Below are positions 1-8,023 of a stretch of 64,000 bases of DNA, piece by piece (the first letter of the stretch is position 1; each line of letters starts with the position of its first letter). This DNA is from Elusimicrobiaceae bacterium. GTDB lineage: Bacteria; Elusimicrobiota; Elusimicrobia; Elusimicrobiales; Elusimicrobiaceae. Both the position numbers and the translations under genes were made by a program. The notes below the pieces were generated by a model. That model was not told where the DNA came from. It searched no databases and worked only from the letters and a program-made list of their open reading frames with translations. Location: NCBI GenBank assembly GCA_016282685.1, contig JAEELM010000036.1, positions 1 through 64,000 of the forward strand, read 5' to 3'.

Positions 1-278
1 CACCATTTGAAAACCCTATGCGAAGGCATGGGGTTTTTTATTGGAGCTGCAGGCGAGCAAATAACGCCAAGTGGCCAGGGTCGCAAGGCGGGTCCTGTCA
101 GGTCCACCATTTGAAAACCCTATGCGAAAGCATGGGGTTTTTTATTGGAGCTGCAGGCGCGTGAACAACGCCAAGTGGCCAGGGTCGCAAGGCGGGTCCT
201 GTCAGGTCCACCATTTGAAAACCCTATGCGAAAGCATGGGGTTTTTTATTGGAACAGCGAGTGCGCAAATAACGCCAA
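1..278. repeat. Three tandem copies of a 104-bp repeat
   Basis: Copies begin at 1, 105 and 209, each opening with CACCATTTGAAAACCC. The first two are full length and nearly identical; the third diverges after its hairpin but realigns at GCAAATAACGCCAA (265-278) with the same 208-nt offset. Each copy has a 12-bp hairpin with a 4-nt loop followed by T6 (10-39, 114-143, 218-247), which is intrinsic-terminator architecture. The stretch between hairpins (about 44-108 and 148-212) contains GGCG-loop-CGCC with a variable loop, then GGCCAGGGTCGCAAGGCGGG and GTCC. That order resembles the 3' strand of bacterial small SRP RNA followed by its terminator. The SRP reading is inference; the repeat itself is directly visible. 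The array probably continues upstream of the window. Confidence 0.9.
218..248 (+). terminator. Intrinsic terminator in third repeat copy
   Basis: AAAACCCTATGC pairs with GCATGGGGTTTT (12 bp, one T-G wobble) around a GAAA loop and is followed by T-run TTTTTTA. It is the last of three identical hairpins and lies 45 nt beyond the stop of the minus-strand nfo gene, so it probably ends plus-strand transcription entering from upstream. Confidence 0.7.
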
Positions 279-292
279 AGGGAAATATTTGG

Positions 293-1123
293 TTATTCTT
301 TGTATAAACTGCGCAGGAGTTTGATTTCTGCGGCATAGCCGTCTAATTCATTTGGAGTTTCCAAGCAGAAAGGTAAGTGTTTTAGGGCCGGATGATTGAT
401 GACGTTTTCCAAGAGTTTGGTGCCCAAGGTCCCTTCCCCGATTTTGGCGTGACGGTCTTTGTGGGCCCCCTGTGGGTTCAAACTATCGTTTAAGTGAATA
501 GCTTTGAGGTTTTTTAAACCGATTTGTTTATCAAATTCCGTCAACGTATCATCCAAACGGGCAATGGAGTAGCCTGCGTCGCTGATATGGCAAGTGTCTA
601 AACAAACCCCCATCAAACGGTTGAGTTTTACTCCGTCTAAAATGCGTTTAAGTTCATCAAAAGTACGGCCGATTTCGCTTCCTTTGCCGGACATTGTTTC
701 CAACAAAACGGTGGTATGCTGGTGTGGTTCTAAAATTTTGTTTAACGTGTCGGTAATCAATTGTATGCCGGTATCCACCCCTTGCCCTACGTGAGACCCG
801 GGATGAAAGTTGTAGAGGTTGCCGGGTACATATTCCATACGTTTTAAGTCGTCGGCAAAGGTTTGCAGGGCAAAATCACGTGTTTTATTATCAGCGGAGG
901 CCGGGTTGAGTGTGTAGGGGGCATGGGCAATAATAGGGGCAAAATGATAGGTGGCCATTAGCTCGCAGAGAAGTTTGGCATCTTGTGGATCAATATCTTT
1001 GGCTTGGCTTCCCCGGGGATTACGTGTAAAAAATTGGAACGTGTCCGCTCCAATAGAAAGAGCAGTTTTCCCCATGGCTTCAAAGCCTTTAGCATTGGAC
1101 AAATGGCAACCGATATGTAACAT
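293..1123 (-). CDS. nfo: Endonuclease IV (AP endonuclease)
   Basis: Family 2 AP endonuclease of base-excision repair, which cuts 5' to abasic sites with a trinuclear zinc centre. The 276-residue length is typical. All nine metal ligands known from E. coli Nfo can be placed: H67 (AHAPY), H107 (FHPGSH), E142 (LLET), D176 and H179 (CLDTCH), H210 (HLND), D223 and H225 (DRH) and E255 (LETP). It lies 1 nt downstream of the ltaE stop, so the two are probably cotranscribed. I see no truncation or unusual residue. Confidence 0.96.
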   Translation of the reverse strand: MLHIGCHLSNAKGFEAMGKTALSIGADTFQFFTRNPRGSQAKDIDPQDAKLLCELMATYHFAPIIAHAPYTLNPASADNKTRDFALQTFADDLKRMEYVPGNLYNFHPGSHVGQGVDTGIQLITDTLNKILEPHQHTTVLLETMSGKGSEIGRTFDELKRILDGVKLNRLMGVCLDTCHISDAGYSIARLDDTLTEFDKQIGLKNLKAIHLNDSLNPQGAHKDRHAKIGEGTLGTKLLENVINHPALKHLPFCLETPNELDGYAAEIKLLRSLYKE

Positions 1124-1124
1124 A

Positions 1125-2168
1125 TTATTTGCCTGCGTATTTTTGGATATCCAGTATTAACTGTTTGACATCCTCTTCCCGTGTCGCCCAACTGGTACAA
1201 ATGCGTACCAATGTTTCGTTTTTGCTTATATTTTGTGTGTGGGCAAAAATATAGTTTTCTTCCAATTTTGCCAGGATACGGTTAGGGAAAATAACAAATT
1301 GTTGATTAGTGGAAGAATTATATCCTAAACGAAAGCCGGCCTCTTCGCAGGCCTGGCGAATGCGTAAGGCTTGTTGATTGGCATGTTTGGCCAGTTCAAA
1401 GTAAAGATTGTTTTCAAACAATGCCACAAATTGAAGGCCCAATACGCGTCCCTTTGCCAAGATGGCCCCTTTTTGTTTCATAAAATAACGGAAATCTTTT
1501 TTGAGTTTGGCATTAGGGATGACGACTGCTTCTCCCAACAAGGCGCCCAGTTTAGTACCGCCAATATAAAAAATATCGGCCACGGCAGCAATATCAGGCA
1601 AGGAAACGTTGTTGCCGGAGGCTTCCAATCCATACCCCAAACGTGCACCGTCTATAAACAAAAACAAATTGTTTTCATCACATACCCGGCGAATGGCAGA
1701 GAGTTCCTCTTTGCTATAGAGTGTGCCGTATTCGGTAGGGAAAGATAAATACACCAATTTAGGTTGGGGAGAAAATTCAGGATTGTCTTCGGCCCAATGT
1801 TCTTTGCATACGCGAGAAATTTGCTCTGCCGTAATTTTCCCCTCTGTGGAAGGCAAGGAAAAAATACGATGGCCGGTAGCCTCTATAGCACCGGTTTCAT
1901 GAACGTTAATGTGGCCTGTATCAGCCGAAATAACGCACTGATAAGGGCGTAGGCAAGCAGCAATGACAGTTAAATTGGTTTGAGTGCCGCCGCAAAGGAA
2001 ATGCACATCTGCTTGAGGGGTGTGGCAGGCATCCTGAATTAATTTGACGGCCTGGCGGCAATAAGGATCATTCCCGTATCCGGGGGTTTGTTCCAGATTG
2101 GTTTGGGCCAATTTATTTAGTATGGAAGGATGTGCCCCTTCCGAATAATCGCAATTAAATAAAATCAT
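1125..2168 (-). CDS. ltaE: Low-specificity L-threonine aldolase family
   Basis: PLP enzyme of the beta-eliminating lyase / threonine aldolase family (347 aa), expected to split L-threonine or allo-threonine into glycine and acetaldehyde. Visible motifs are HINVHETGA (86-94), DGARLGYG (173-180) and the PLP lysine in [12 protein letters not shown] (K206). A GAGG Shine-Dalgarno lies upstream of the ATG. It is followed at once by nfo on the same strand. Threonine aldolases and other fold-type I lyases such as tyrosine phenol-lyase are related, but the length and motifs fit the aldolase subgroup best. Confidence 0.88.
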   Translation of the reverse strand: MILFNCDYSEGAHPSILNKLAQTNLEQTPGYGNDPYCRQAVKLIQDACHTPQADVHFLCGGTQTNLTVIAACLRPYQCVISADTGHINVHETGAIEATGHRIFSLPSTEGKITAEQISRVCKEHWAEDNPEFSPQPKLVYLSFPTEYGTLYSKEELSAIRRVCDENNLFLFIDGARLGYGLEASGNNVSLPDIAAVADIFYIGGTKLGALLGEAVVIPNAKLKKDFRYFMKQKGAILAKGRVLGLQFVALFENNLYFELAKHANQQALRIRQACEEAGFRLGYNSSTNQQFVIFPNRILAKLEENYIFAHTQNISKNETLVRICTSWATREEDVKQLILDIQKYAGK

Positions 2169-2230
2169 ATCTGCCTCGTATATGGCTAGTTTGTTTTTAT
2201 ATTCTACTTTTTTCCTTTCTCTCTGTCATA

Positions 2231-3457
2231 CTAAAATAAAGAAGGAGTGGTAGGGGTATTATTTGTGTTTTGAGCAAGCAACGTATCGCTGGCCTCTTCC
2301 AATTCCGGCAAATTTTTGGCAGATTTAATACGGTGTTGTTCTATTTTTTTGGCAGTAGTTAAAATACTTTGCGGGCCGGTTAACGATTTTTGTGCCTCTT
2401 GATATGCTTTTTCCAAATTAATAATTTTAGAATGCATGTCATTCATTCGTTCTACGAAGCGTGCGACGCGTTCGTGCATGTCTTGCCCGGCTTTAAAAAT
2501 GACGTTTACGGTCTTCATACTATGTTCCTGTTGCCATAGTTGGTTGACTAACTGTAAGATAGCCAATAAATTAGAAGCCGTTACTAAAGCAATATGTTTT
2601 TCCCGTGCGAATTGGTTTAAGTTGGGGTTTCCCTGTAGAGCAGCAAAATAGGCATGTTCCACCGGAATGAACATCAATGTAAAGTCTAATCGTTCGTTTT
2701 TGAGCAGCTTGGGATAGTCTTTTTGGGAGAGTTCTTTAATGTGTTCTTCCACGCTGCGCACATGCTCTTTTAAAAATTTTTGTTTTTCTTCTCCTTCCGG
2801 CGCATTGGCCCATTGTGTGTAACTGTTGAGGGACATTTTAGAGTCAATGATAATATCTCTCTTTTGCGGTAAATGAATGATAAAGTCCGGCTGTAGCCGT
2901 TCGCCTTCTTCCGTTTTGAGAGAAACCTGCTTTTCCCACTCTTCACCTTCCCGTAAGCCGGCAGAGCGGAGAACGTCTTCTAAAATAATTTCACCCCAGG
3001 TTCCTTGAGTTTTAGGTGTTTTAAGTGCGGTGGTCAATTCTACGGTTTTCTGTTGCAGTTCTTCACTTACGGTAAAAGATTTTTCCAGTGCAGTAGATAA
3101 CGAGCTATGTTGGGCGGCGCTTTCGGTACGCAAAGTTCCCATTTCCTTGGAGAAACGGTCCATTGTTTCTTTAAGCGGGGCGTATAAGTCGGCATTTTTT
3201 GCCACTAATTCTTCTTTTTGTATTTTTAGTGATTCGGTAGCCAGTTGCTTAAAAGAATCTTTCGCCTGTTCTTGCAATGCGTTAAAAAATTCTTTTTGCT
3301 CGTCTTGCTTTTGATCCAGTGCGCGGGAGCGTTCCTCAAAGCGAATTTTTTCCAATACGGTTTGTTGTAATTGACCAGCCAGTTGTTTGTTTTTCCAAAT
3401 CAGGCCCGCACATGCCACCAATGCTATTACAAAACAAATTACAAAAAATGTAGTCAT
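2231..3457 (-). CDS. rmuC: RmuC family protein
   Basis: 408-residue RmuC homologue. An N-terminal membrane segment (about 1-21) is followed by a long coiled coil (about 25-150) and then the RmuC core, with GTWGEIILEDVLRSAGL near 150-170 and QPDFIIHLPQKRDIIIDSK near 190-210. The family is linked genetically to limiting inversions and recombination at repeats and has a PD-(D/E)XK-like fold; the biochemical role is not settled. AAAGGAG precedes the ATG. The C terminus is low complexity (QNTNNTPTTP). Confidence 0.92.
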   Translation of the reverse strand: MTTFFVICFVIALVACAGLIWKNKQLAGQLQQTVLEKIRFEERSRALDQKQDEQKEFFNALQEQAKDSFKQLATESLKIQKEELVAKNADLYAPLKETMDRFSKEMGTLRTESAAQHSSLSTALEKSFTVSEELQQKTVELTTALKTPKTQGTWGEIILEDVLRSAGLREGEEWEKQVSLKTEEGERLQPDFIIHLPQKRDIIIDSKMSLNSYTQWANAPEGEEKQKFLKEHVRSVEEHIKELSQKDYPKLLKNERLDFTLMFIPVEHAYFAALQGNPNLNQFAREKHIALVTASNLLAILQLVNQLWQQEHSMKTVNVIFKAGQDMHERVARFVERMNDMHSKIINLEKAYQEAQKSLTGPQSILTTAKKIEQHRIKSAKNLPELEEASDTLLAQNTNNTPTTPSLF

Positions 3458-3621
3458 AAAAGCTCCTTTCTCTTATCATAACAAATCTGTGCTTGCTGAT
3501 AAAGACGGAGACCTAATAATGTCTAGGCCCTTTTTCCGGGGATTTCTGGGCCTTAAGGCCCTGGCTCGGGCCGAGGAGGTTTTTCTACACTGTAAGTACA
3601 TAACGAAAAAGAGGTATAGAG
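3458..3621 (+). promoter_or_regulatory. GC-rich structured spacer between rmuC and secreted protein
   Basis: This divergent spacer holds the rmuC Shine-Dalgarno and a GC-rich stretch (about 3527-3581) with the perfect palindrome GGGCCTTAAGGCCC (3548-3561) and neighbouring GGCCC/GGGCC blocks that could form alternative hairpins. It lies upstream of GAGGT and the ATG at 3622. I see no clear -35/-10 pair. Confidence 0.35.
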
Positions 3622-5073
3622 ATGAAAAAGAAAACAATTCTGGCAGGTTTGATGGTTTGTCTTACTTTGCCGTCGGCAGCCCAAAGGCTTACAATAGGAT
3701 GGAGAACAGTCGCTCCTTCCTTGGAAAGCAGGGTAGCGGAAGAAGGAATAGCAACAGCTGTTGTGGAAAGTGCGACGGAAGCGGCTGAGCGTGCACTTGT
3801 AGCAAATACGGCGCAATTAAAGACCCAAGCTGAAAGCGCACAGATGATGAAAACTCTCCTTTCCAATCCACCGCAATGGGCAGCGGTGCGAGTGCCGATC
3901 TCTCTTGCCAATCCCGCTGTTCCCCGAACATCAGCAATTATTAAGAGCGCGCCGATTGGTTTTACAAATCCTATAACAGTTGATGCCATAAAAAGAATAG
4001 CCAGTGCGGGGTTTGTCCCGTTAAAGAGAAAAGAGGCACTTCTCCAAGCGGGGGAAATTCCTTTGTCTCCCAGCGGCATTGATGTTTTGCTTGATGAAAA
4101 AACATATCATAAATACAGAAGAGCTCATCTCTCATTATTTGGTATGTTATTCCGTAGAGGAAAAAAGGAAATTCGTCAGCAAGATTATGAGAATTACGTA
4201 AATATTGTGAAAGAATTTAATGAATTTGCCGCAGATTTAGAAAAGTTCCAAGCGCAGCAGACTCAGAGAATTGAAAATGGCGAAGCTTGGCCTTCCCTGT
4301 GGGAAGTGGATTCCTTCCAAGAAAGATTTGATAAAGTAGCGCAACAAATTGAGAATGAATCGCAAAATTTTATAGGGGTATTGCCACCTGATTTTTTGCA
4401 AAAATCCCAATATTTGCAACGGGCACAGTATTATTTGACTACCTTGCGCGGAGGAGAAGTGCCGGAAAAATTGCCGGCACCGATTATACCGCTTCGCCGC
4501 ATAAAGGTGGCTAATTTTTACTTGACAGGAGATCATCTTTTAATGGATCCATTTGCCCCTTCGCAAGCTCCCAAGAATTTGCGCATCGCCGTTGTGCACG
4601 AAAAGAAAAAAATTCATGACATAATAAAAGGCGGTGCCAGCAGTGAGAAGGCTGTCGGCTGGACGGTGGACAGTTTTGCTACGCCGGAGCAATTTTTGGA
4701 ACAAAAAGATTATTTCCTCTATGATGTGGTATTTGGGGATTTTGATCCGTACGGGAATTCCAATTCTTACCTATTGGAGAAATTGGTTGAAAAAGGGCAG
4801 GGCGGTATAGTTATATTGTCTGTCTGCGATAGAAATCCCGATCGTTGGAGCTCCCCAGATATGGAGGAAAGTCACCGCGACTGGGTAGCCTTTGCCAAGG
4901 TTAGCATGCAGTTGGGTATTGATGGCAATTTAGGTGTCTTCTTCCCGGAAGAAAATCTTACCCCCAAGAGGGTGTTCCGTAAAATCAGAGATGCTTATGC
5001 TGCCAAAGGCGGCATGTGGGGATGGACATCCGAAAAGGATCTATACGGAGGAAAATACTACGGACGTCTTTAA
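3622..5073 (+). CDS. Secreted protein with C-terminal receiver-like domain
   Basis: I do not recognise the whole 483-residue protein. It begins with a signal peptide (MKKKTILAGLMVCLTLPSAAQ), followed by an alanine-rich stretch, a helical middle (about 160-290) and a C-terminal domain (about 318-470) whose order resembles a response-regulator receiver: LRIAVVHEKKK (320-330, normally V-D-D), YDVVFGDFDP (367-376, D373 at the usual phospho-acceptor place), GIVILSV (about 396) and FFPEENLTPKRVFRKI (about 441). The acidic pocket is altered to H326-E327 and the switch lysine is unclear, so phosphorylation is doubtful. The protein is probably exported, which is unusual for this fold. The receiver call is my inference from pattern. 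The gene ends at a strong terminator. Confidence 0.6.
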   Translation: MKKKTILAGLMVCLTLPSAAQRLTIGWRTVAPSLESRVAEEGIATAVVESATEAAERALVANTAQLKTQAESAQMMKTLLSNPPQWAAVRVPISLANPAVPRTSAIIKSAPIGFTNPITVDAIKRIASAGFVPLKRKEALLQAGEIPLSPSGIDVLLDEKTYHKYRRAHLSLFGMLFRRGKKEIRQQDYENYVNIVKEFNEFAADLEKFQAQQTQRIENGEAWPSLWEVDSFQERFDKVAQQIENESQNFIGVLPPDFLQKSQYLQRAQYYLTTLRGGEVPEKLPAPIIPLRRIKVANFYLTGDHLLMDPFAPSQAPKNLRIAVVHEKKKIHDIIKGGASSEKAVGWTVDSFATPEQFLEQKDYFLYDVVFGDFDPYGNSNSYLLEKLVEKGQGGIVILSVCDRNPDRWSSPDMEESHRDWVAFAKVSMQLGIDGNLGVFFPEENLTPKRVFRKIRDAYAAKGGMWGWTSEKDLYGGKYYGRL

Positions 5074-5100
5074 CCTAAGTTTTAACGGTAGTTTGTAACG

Positions 5101-5133
5101 TAAAACCCCTTGCATTGGCAAGGGGTTTTTGTT
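5101..5133. terminator. Bidirectional intrinsic terminator
   Basis: AACCCCTTGC and GCAAGGGGTT form a 10-bp stem with loop ATTG. A T-run (TTTTTGTTT) follows on the plus strand and a shorter TTTTA on the minus strand, so it can end both the secreted-protein gene and the minus-strand tRNA-Val transcript. Confidence 0.8.
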
Positions 5134-5143
5134 TGTAATAATT

Positions 5144-5214
5144 GCCCAGTACAGGGATCGAACCTGTGGCCTTTCCCATGTCAAGGGAACGCGCTACCGC
5201 TGCGCCAACTGGGC
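5144..5214 (-). tRNA. tRNA-Val (anticodon GAC)
   Basis: Read on the minus strand, the cloverleaf is complete: acceptor GCCCAGT/ACTGGGC (7 bp), D arm GCGC-AGCGGTA-GCGC, anticodon stem TTCCC/GGGAA with loop TTGACAT (anticodon GAC), five-base variable region, and T arm ACAGG-TTCGATC-CCTGT. CCA is not encoded. It is transcribed leftward, probably from the extended -10 at 5320-5328, through a damaged second copy of its 5' end. Confidence 0.95.
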
Positions 5215-5249
5215 TTAAATCGAATCCTAACTATTCTAATTGTTACCAG

Positions 5250-5305
5250 TTTGGCGCGTTCCCTAGGGAACGGACTTTATGTTACAAGCGCTGCGCCAAC
5301 TGGGC
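5250..5305 (-). pseudogene. Scrambled tRNA-Val relic
   Basis: The minus strand from 5305 repeats the first 18 bases of tRNA-Val (GCCCAGTTGGCGCAGCG) exactly. The 24-nt block 5198-5221 recurs at 5289-5312 and includes the flank. The rest no longer folds as a tRNA: it holds the palindrome CGTTCCCTAGGGAACG (5256-5271), made from tRNA pieces in both orientations, and the 3' acceptor strand is reduced to ACTGG. It lies between the promoter and the intact tRNA, so it should be cotranscribed. It is probably the remains of a tandem tRNA gene. Confidence 0.6.
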
Positions 5306-5319
5306 TTAAATCTACTTTT

Positions 5320-5328
5320 ATTATACCA
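5320..5328 (-). promoter_or_regulatory. Extended -10 for tRNA-Val
   Basis: The minus strand reads TGGTATAAT, a consensus extended -10, about 15 nt upstream of the tRNA relic and 106 nt upstream of the intact tRNA. No good -35 is visible at 17 nt, which is common with extended -10 elements. Confidence 0.5.
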
Positions 5329-5375
5329 TATTTGATTTAGGAGAGGGAAAACCCCCATTGGGGCTCATCTAAATT

Positions 5376-5427
5376 TGCTAGAATGAACATGCCGTCTTGT
5401 TTCTTGCATAATTCACTTTTTATATGA
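5376..5427 (+). promoter_or_regulatory. Extended -10 and 12-codon leader ORF before the polysaccharide cassette
   Basis: TGCTAGAAT (5376-5384) is an extended -10. An ATG at 5389 opens a 12-codon frame (MPSCFLHNSLFI) whose TGA (5425-5427) overlaps the ATG (5424) of the first cassette gene as ATGA. That gene has no Shine-Dalgarno, and the next two genes are also joined by ATGA. The leader ORF may deliver ribosomes to the cassette by translational coupling. This is seen in the sequence, but its function is inferred. Confidence 0.4.
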
Positions 5428-6506
5428 AAAAAATTGGGATTTTAACTTTTCAACAAGCCGATAATTATGGGGCAATCTTACAAGCGTATGCCTTGAAACA
5501 GGTATTATTGGGCTTAAAACATCAAGTAGATATTATTAATTATGATTGTGAAGCAATCAAAAAAACCTATCAATTGTTTTTTCCGTTATCATTTCGTCCT
5601 ATTGAATTATTAGACAAATTAATAAAGTTTCCTTTACGGTATGCCAACAAATATCAATTTGAACGCTTTAGAAAGAAATATTTAGGCAATATGCCCTTGA
5701 TAAAGGCGGATAAATTGGCGCTACTGAATGATCAATATGATTTGTTTATTGCGGGGAGTGACCAAATTTTTAATTTACGCCTTACTCAATTTGATAATAC
5801 ATTTTTTTTACCATTTGCAGATATAAAAAAAAGTTTTTCTTATGCGGCTAGTTTTGGAATATCTTTTGATAAGTTAAACGATCAAGAGAAAGTATTTATT
5901 CGAAACAATTTGAGGCATTTTCAACGTATTTCAGTTAGAGAAGCCCAAGGGGTAGAGATTGTAGAGAGACTTGCTAAAAAGGTAGCCTTATCACATTTGG
6001 ACCCAACGCTTTTGTTAAAAAAAGAACATTGGAAACGTTTTCAAACTTCTCCTTCACAAAAGCCATACATTTTGCTATATCTTATGCATCAAGATATTTC
6101 TTTAATTAATTTTGCACGGAATCTATCGCAAAGAACAGGGTATAAGATAAAATATATTCCTTGTGAAGTAAAGATTAGAGGATTACGTGGAACGAAAAAA
6201 ATTATGCCGTCTATTTCCCAATGGGTGTCTCTATTTCTCAATGCTCAGTATGTAGTAACTAATTCATTTCACGGTTTAGCGTTTTCTATTAACTTTAATA
6301 AACCATTTTTTGTTGGTAGACTACCAGAAGAGGCGGCAACAAACTCACGCTTAGAAAATTTAATGGGGTTAATAGATCAATCAAATCGTTTTTATACCAA
6401 TTTTATTGACAATAGAGATAAACCAATTCCTTGGAAAAGAATCAATTCTATATTAGACCGAGAGCGACAAAAGGCTTTCACGTATTTAAAAGAGATTACC
6501 CAATGA
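5424..6506 (+). CDS. Polysaccharide pyruvyl transferase family protein
   Basis: 360-residue protein of the PS_pyruv_trans (WcaK/CsaB-like) family, which transfers pyruvate ketals to cell-surface glycans. N-terminal MKKIGILTFQQADNYGAILQ is the family start. GSDQIFN (about 112-118), SYAASFG (about 138-144) and a C-terminal TNSFHGLAFSINFNKPF (about 276-292) with the conserved S-F-H-G are visible. It is the first of three genes joined by ATGA overlaps and is clearly AT-richer than the housekeeping genes around it. The sugar acceptor cannot be read from sequence. Confidence 0.85.
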   Translation: MKKIGILTFQQADNYGAILQAYALKQVLLGLKHQVDIINYDCEAIKKTYQLFFPLSFRPIELLDKLIKFPLRYANKYQFERFRKKYLGNMPLIKADKLALLNDQYDLFIAGSDQIFNLRLTQFDNTFFLPFADIKKSFSYAASFGISFDKLNDQEKVFIRNNLRHFQRISVREAQGVEIVERLAKKVALSHLDPTLLLKKEHWKRFQTSPSQKPYILLYLMHQDISLINFARNLSQRTGYKIKYIPCEVKIRGLRGTKKIMPSISQWVSLFLNAQYVVTNSFHGLAFSINFNKPFFVGRLPEEAATNSRLENLMGLIDQSNRFYTNFIDNRDKPIPWKRINSILDRERQKAFTYLKEITQ

Positions 6507-8023
6507 AAGGAAGAACGGAACTGTTTTTACATAATTCAACGGCGATGGCTTTGCAGCAAGTTGTCGCCATGGTTACAGCACTTATCATTCCACGTATATT
6601 GCTATCGGTATATGGCTCAGAGATAAATGGGTTTATTGTTTCTGTGACGCAGTTTATTTCTTACTTCCTACTAGTGGAAGCGGGCCTTTCTGGAGCTAGT
6701 GTCTATGCACTATATAAACCGCTGGCTAACGAAGATGTTCCCGCCATTACTGGCATTTTATCGGCGGCAAGAAAATTCTATCAAATTTCCGGATATGTTT
6801 TTTTAGGATTAATTCTTTTATTAGCAATTTTATATCCTGTGTTCGCTTCTTCTCTCCAATTATCCGCTTGTCAGGTGGCAATTGTTGTTTTTTCTTTAAG
6901 TGTACCAGGAATTTTGGATTTTTTTATACTATCAAAATATCAAGTATTACTGGTTGCCAGTCAAAGAAGTTATGTTTTGGCTTTTGCCCAGATGGTTTAT
7001 TTGTTGCTAAACCTAGGTATTATTTGGGTGCTGGTTACAACGGGTTTTAGCATTGTAACGGTACAAGTGGCGGTTGTATTTGCGGTTTTTGTACGTGCCA
7101 GAATACTGTATTCTTATACAAAAGAGCATTTTCCATATGTAAACCACATTGTCCGGCCTAATAATGACTCCCTTAAAGATCGTTGGAATGTCCTTTATTT
7201 ACAATTATTGAATAGCGTGCAAAGTGCCTTGCCAATTATTTTGGCCACGGTATTTACCTCTCTTAAAGAAGTCAGCGTATATAGTATTTATAATTTAGTA
7301 CTTAATGGAATAGCAGGAATTTTGGGGATTTTTATCTCAGGGTTAGCTGCCTCTTTTGGGGATATTATTGCGCGCAAGCAAAGAAAAATCTTAAAAGAAG
7401 CAACTCAGCAGTTTGAGCAGGCTTATTATATGTTAATCACAGTAGTTTATGGTGTGGCACTTTTACTAATTTTACCTTTTGTTAAACTTTACACGATACA
7501 CATTACAGATGCTGAATATATTTTGCCATGGTTCGGGTTTATTTGTATTTTAAACGGGTTATTGTATCATCTAAAAACCCCACAGGGAATGTTAGTCATT
7601 TCGGCTGGAATGTATCGTCAAACTCGTTGGCAAAGCACCACGCAGGCACTTATTGCGGCCATCGGTGGGCTGGCGGGAGCGGTTTTTTGGGGGCTGTATG
7701 GCATTGTGGGAGGACTTATTCTTTCTAATATATACCGGGATATAGATTTGCTATTTTTTATTCCTAAACATTTAACAAAATTGAGTTATAAGCGATCCTT
7801 GCGCCATATTCTATTAGTTCTATTTACTTTTGGAATTGTAAGTGTTTTTTGGTTCTTCTATTCTCCACAGATATTGACAATTGCCCAATGGCTTATATAC
7901 GCTATTTGTGCCTCTTGTGTTTTAATAATTTGGACAGTTGCGACGAATTATTTCATAGATCCTCTGAATATGAAGAAAATTTATAAGAGTGTGCAAAGAG
8001 TGATTTTGCGGAGAAATGGATGA
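6503..8023 (+). CDS. Polysaccharide/lipid-linked oligosaccharide flippase (Wzx/MATE-like)
   Basis: Start chosen at 6503, where ATG overlaps the previous stop (ATGA), giving 506 residues. The protein is almost entirely hydrophobic helices (roughly 12-14 membrane segments) and begins like other Wzx-type exporters: an amphipathic first helix, then IIPRILLSVYGSEINGFIVS. It is expected to move a lipid-linked glycan across the inner membrane. It sits between a pyruvyl-transferase-family gene and an FrhB-family gene. No polymerase or ligase is visible, so the product may be a short glycan or the rest may lie elsewhere. Confidence 0.82.
   Translation: MKGRTELFLHNSTAMALQQVVAMVTALIIPRILLSVYGSEINGFIVSVTQFISYFLLVEAGLSGASVYALYKPLANEDVPAITGILSAARKFYQISGYVFLGLILLLAILYPVFASSLQLSACQVAIVVFSLSVPGILDFFILSKYQVLLVASQRSYVLAFAQMVYLLLNLGIIWVLVTTGFSIVTVQVAVVFAVFVRARILYSYTKEHFPYVNHIVRPNNDSLKDRWNVLYLQLLNSVQSALPIILATVFTSLKEVSVYSIYNLVLNGIAGILGIFISGLAASFGDIIARKQRKILKEATQQFEQAYYMLITVVYGVALLLILPFVKLYTIHITDAEYILPWFGFICILNGLLYHLKTPQGMLVISAGMYRQTRWQSTTQALIAAIGGLAGAVFWGLYGIVGGLILSNIYRDIDLLFFIPKHLTKLSYKRSLRHILLVLFTFGIVSVFWFFYSPQILTIAQWLIYAICASCVLIIWTVATNYFIDPLNMKKIYKSVQRVILRRNG

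Noticed and set aside
82-109. CCACCA at the end of each repeat as a tRNA or tmRNA 3' end
   Set aside because: The bases where a T arm would be (CGCAA/CCTGT) do not pair and there is no TTCRA loop.
1-278. CRISPR array
   Set aside because: The whole 104-bp unit is repeated, with no short repeat and unique spacer pattern, and no cas genes are near.
71-307. 78-residue frame across the tandem repeats
   Set aside because: It is a by-product of the 104-nt repeat and runs through two terminator hairpins; no Shine-Dalgarno and no protein-like composition.
5198-5312. att site of an integrated element
   Set aside because: The 24-nt repeats are only 67 nt apart, no integrase is present, and I find no further copy at the far end of the polysaccharide cassette (9214-9262).
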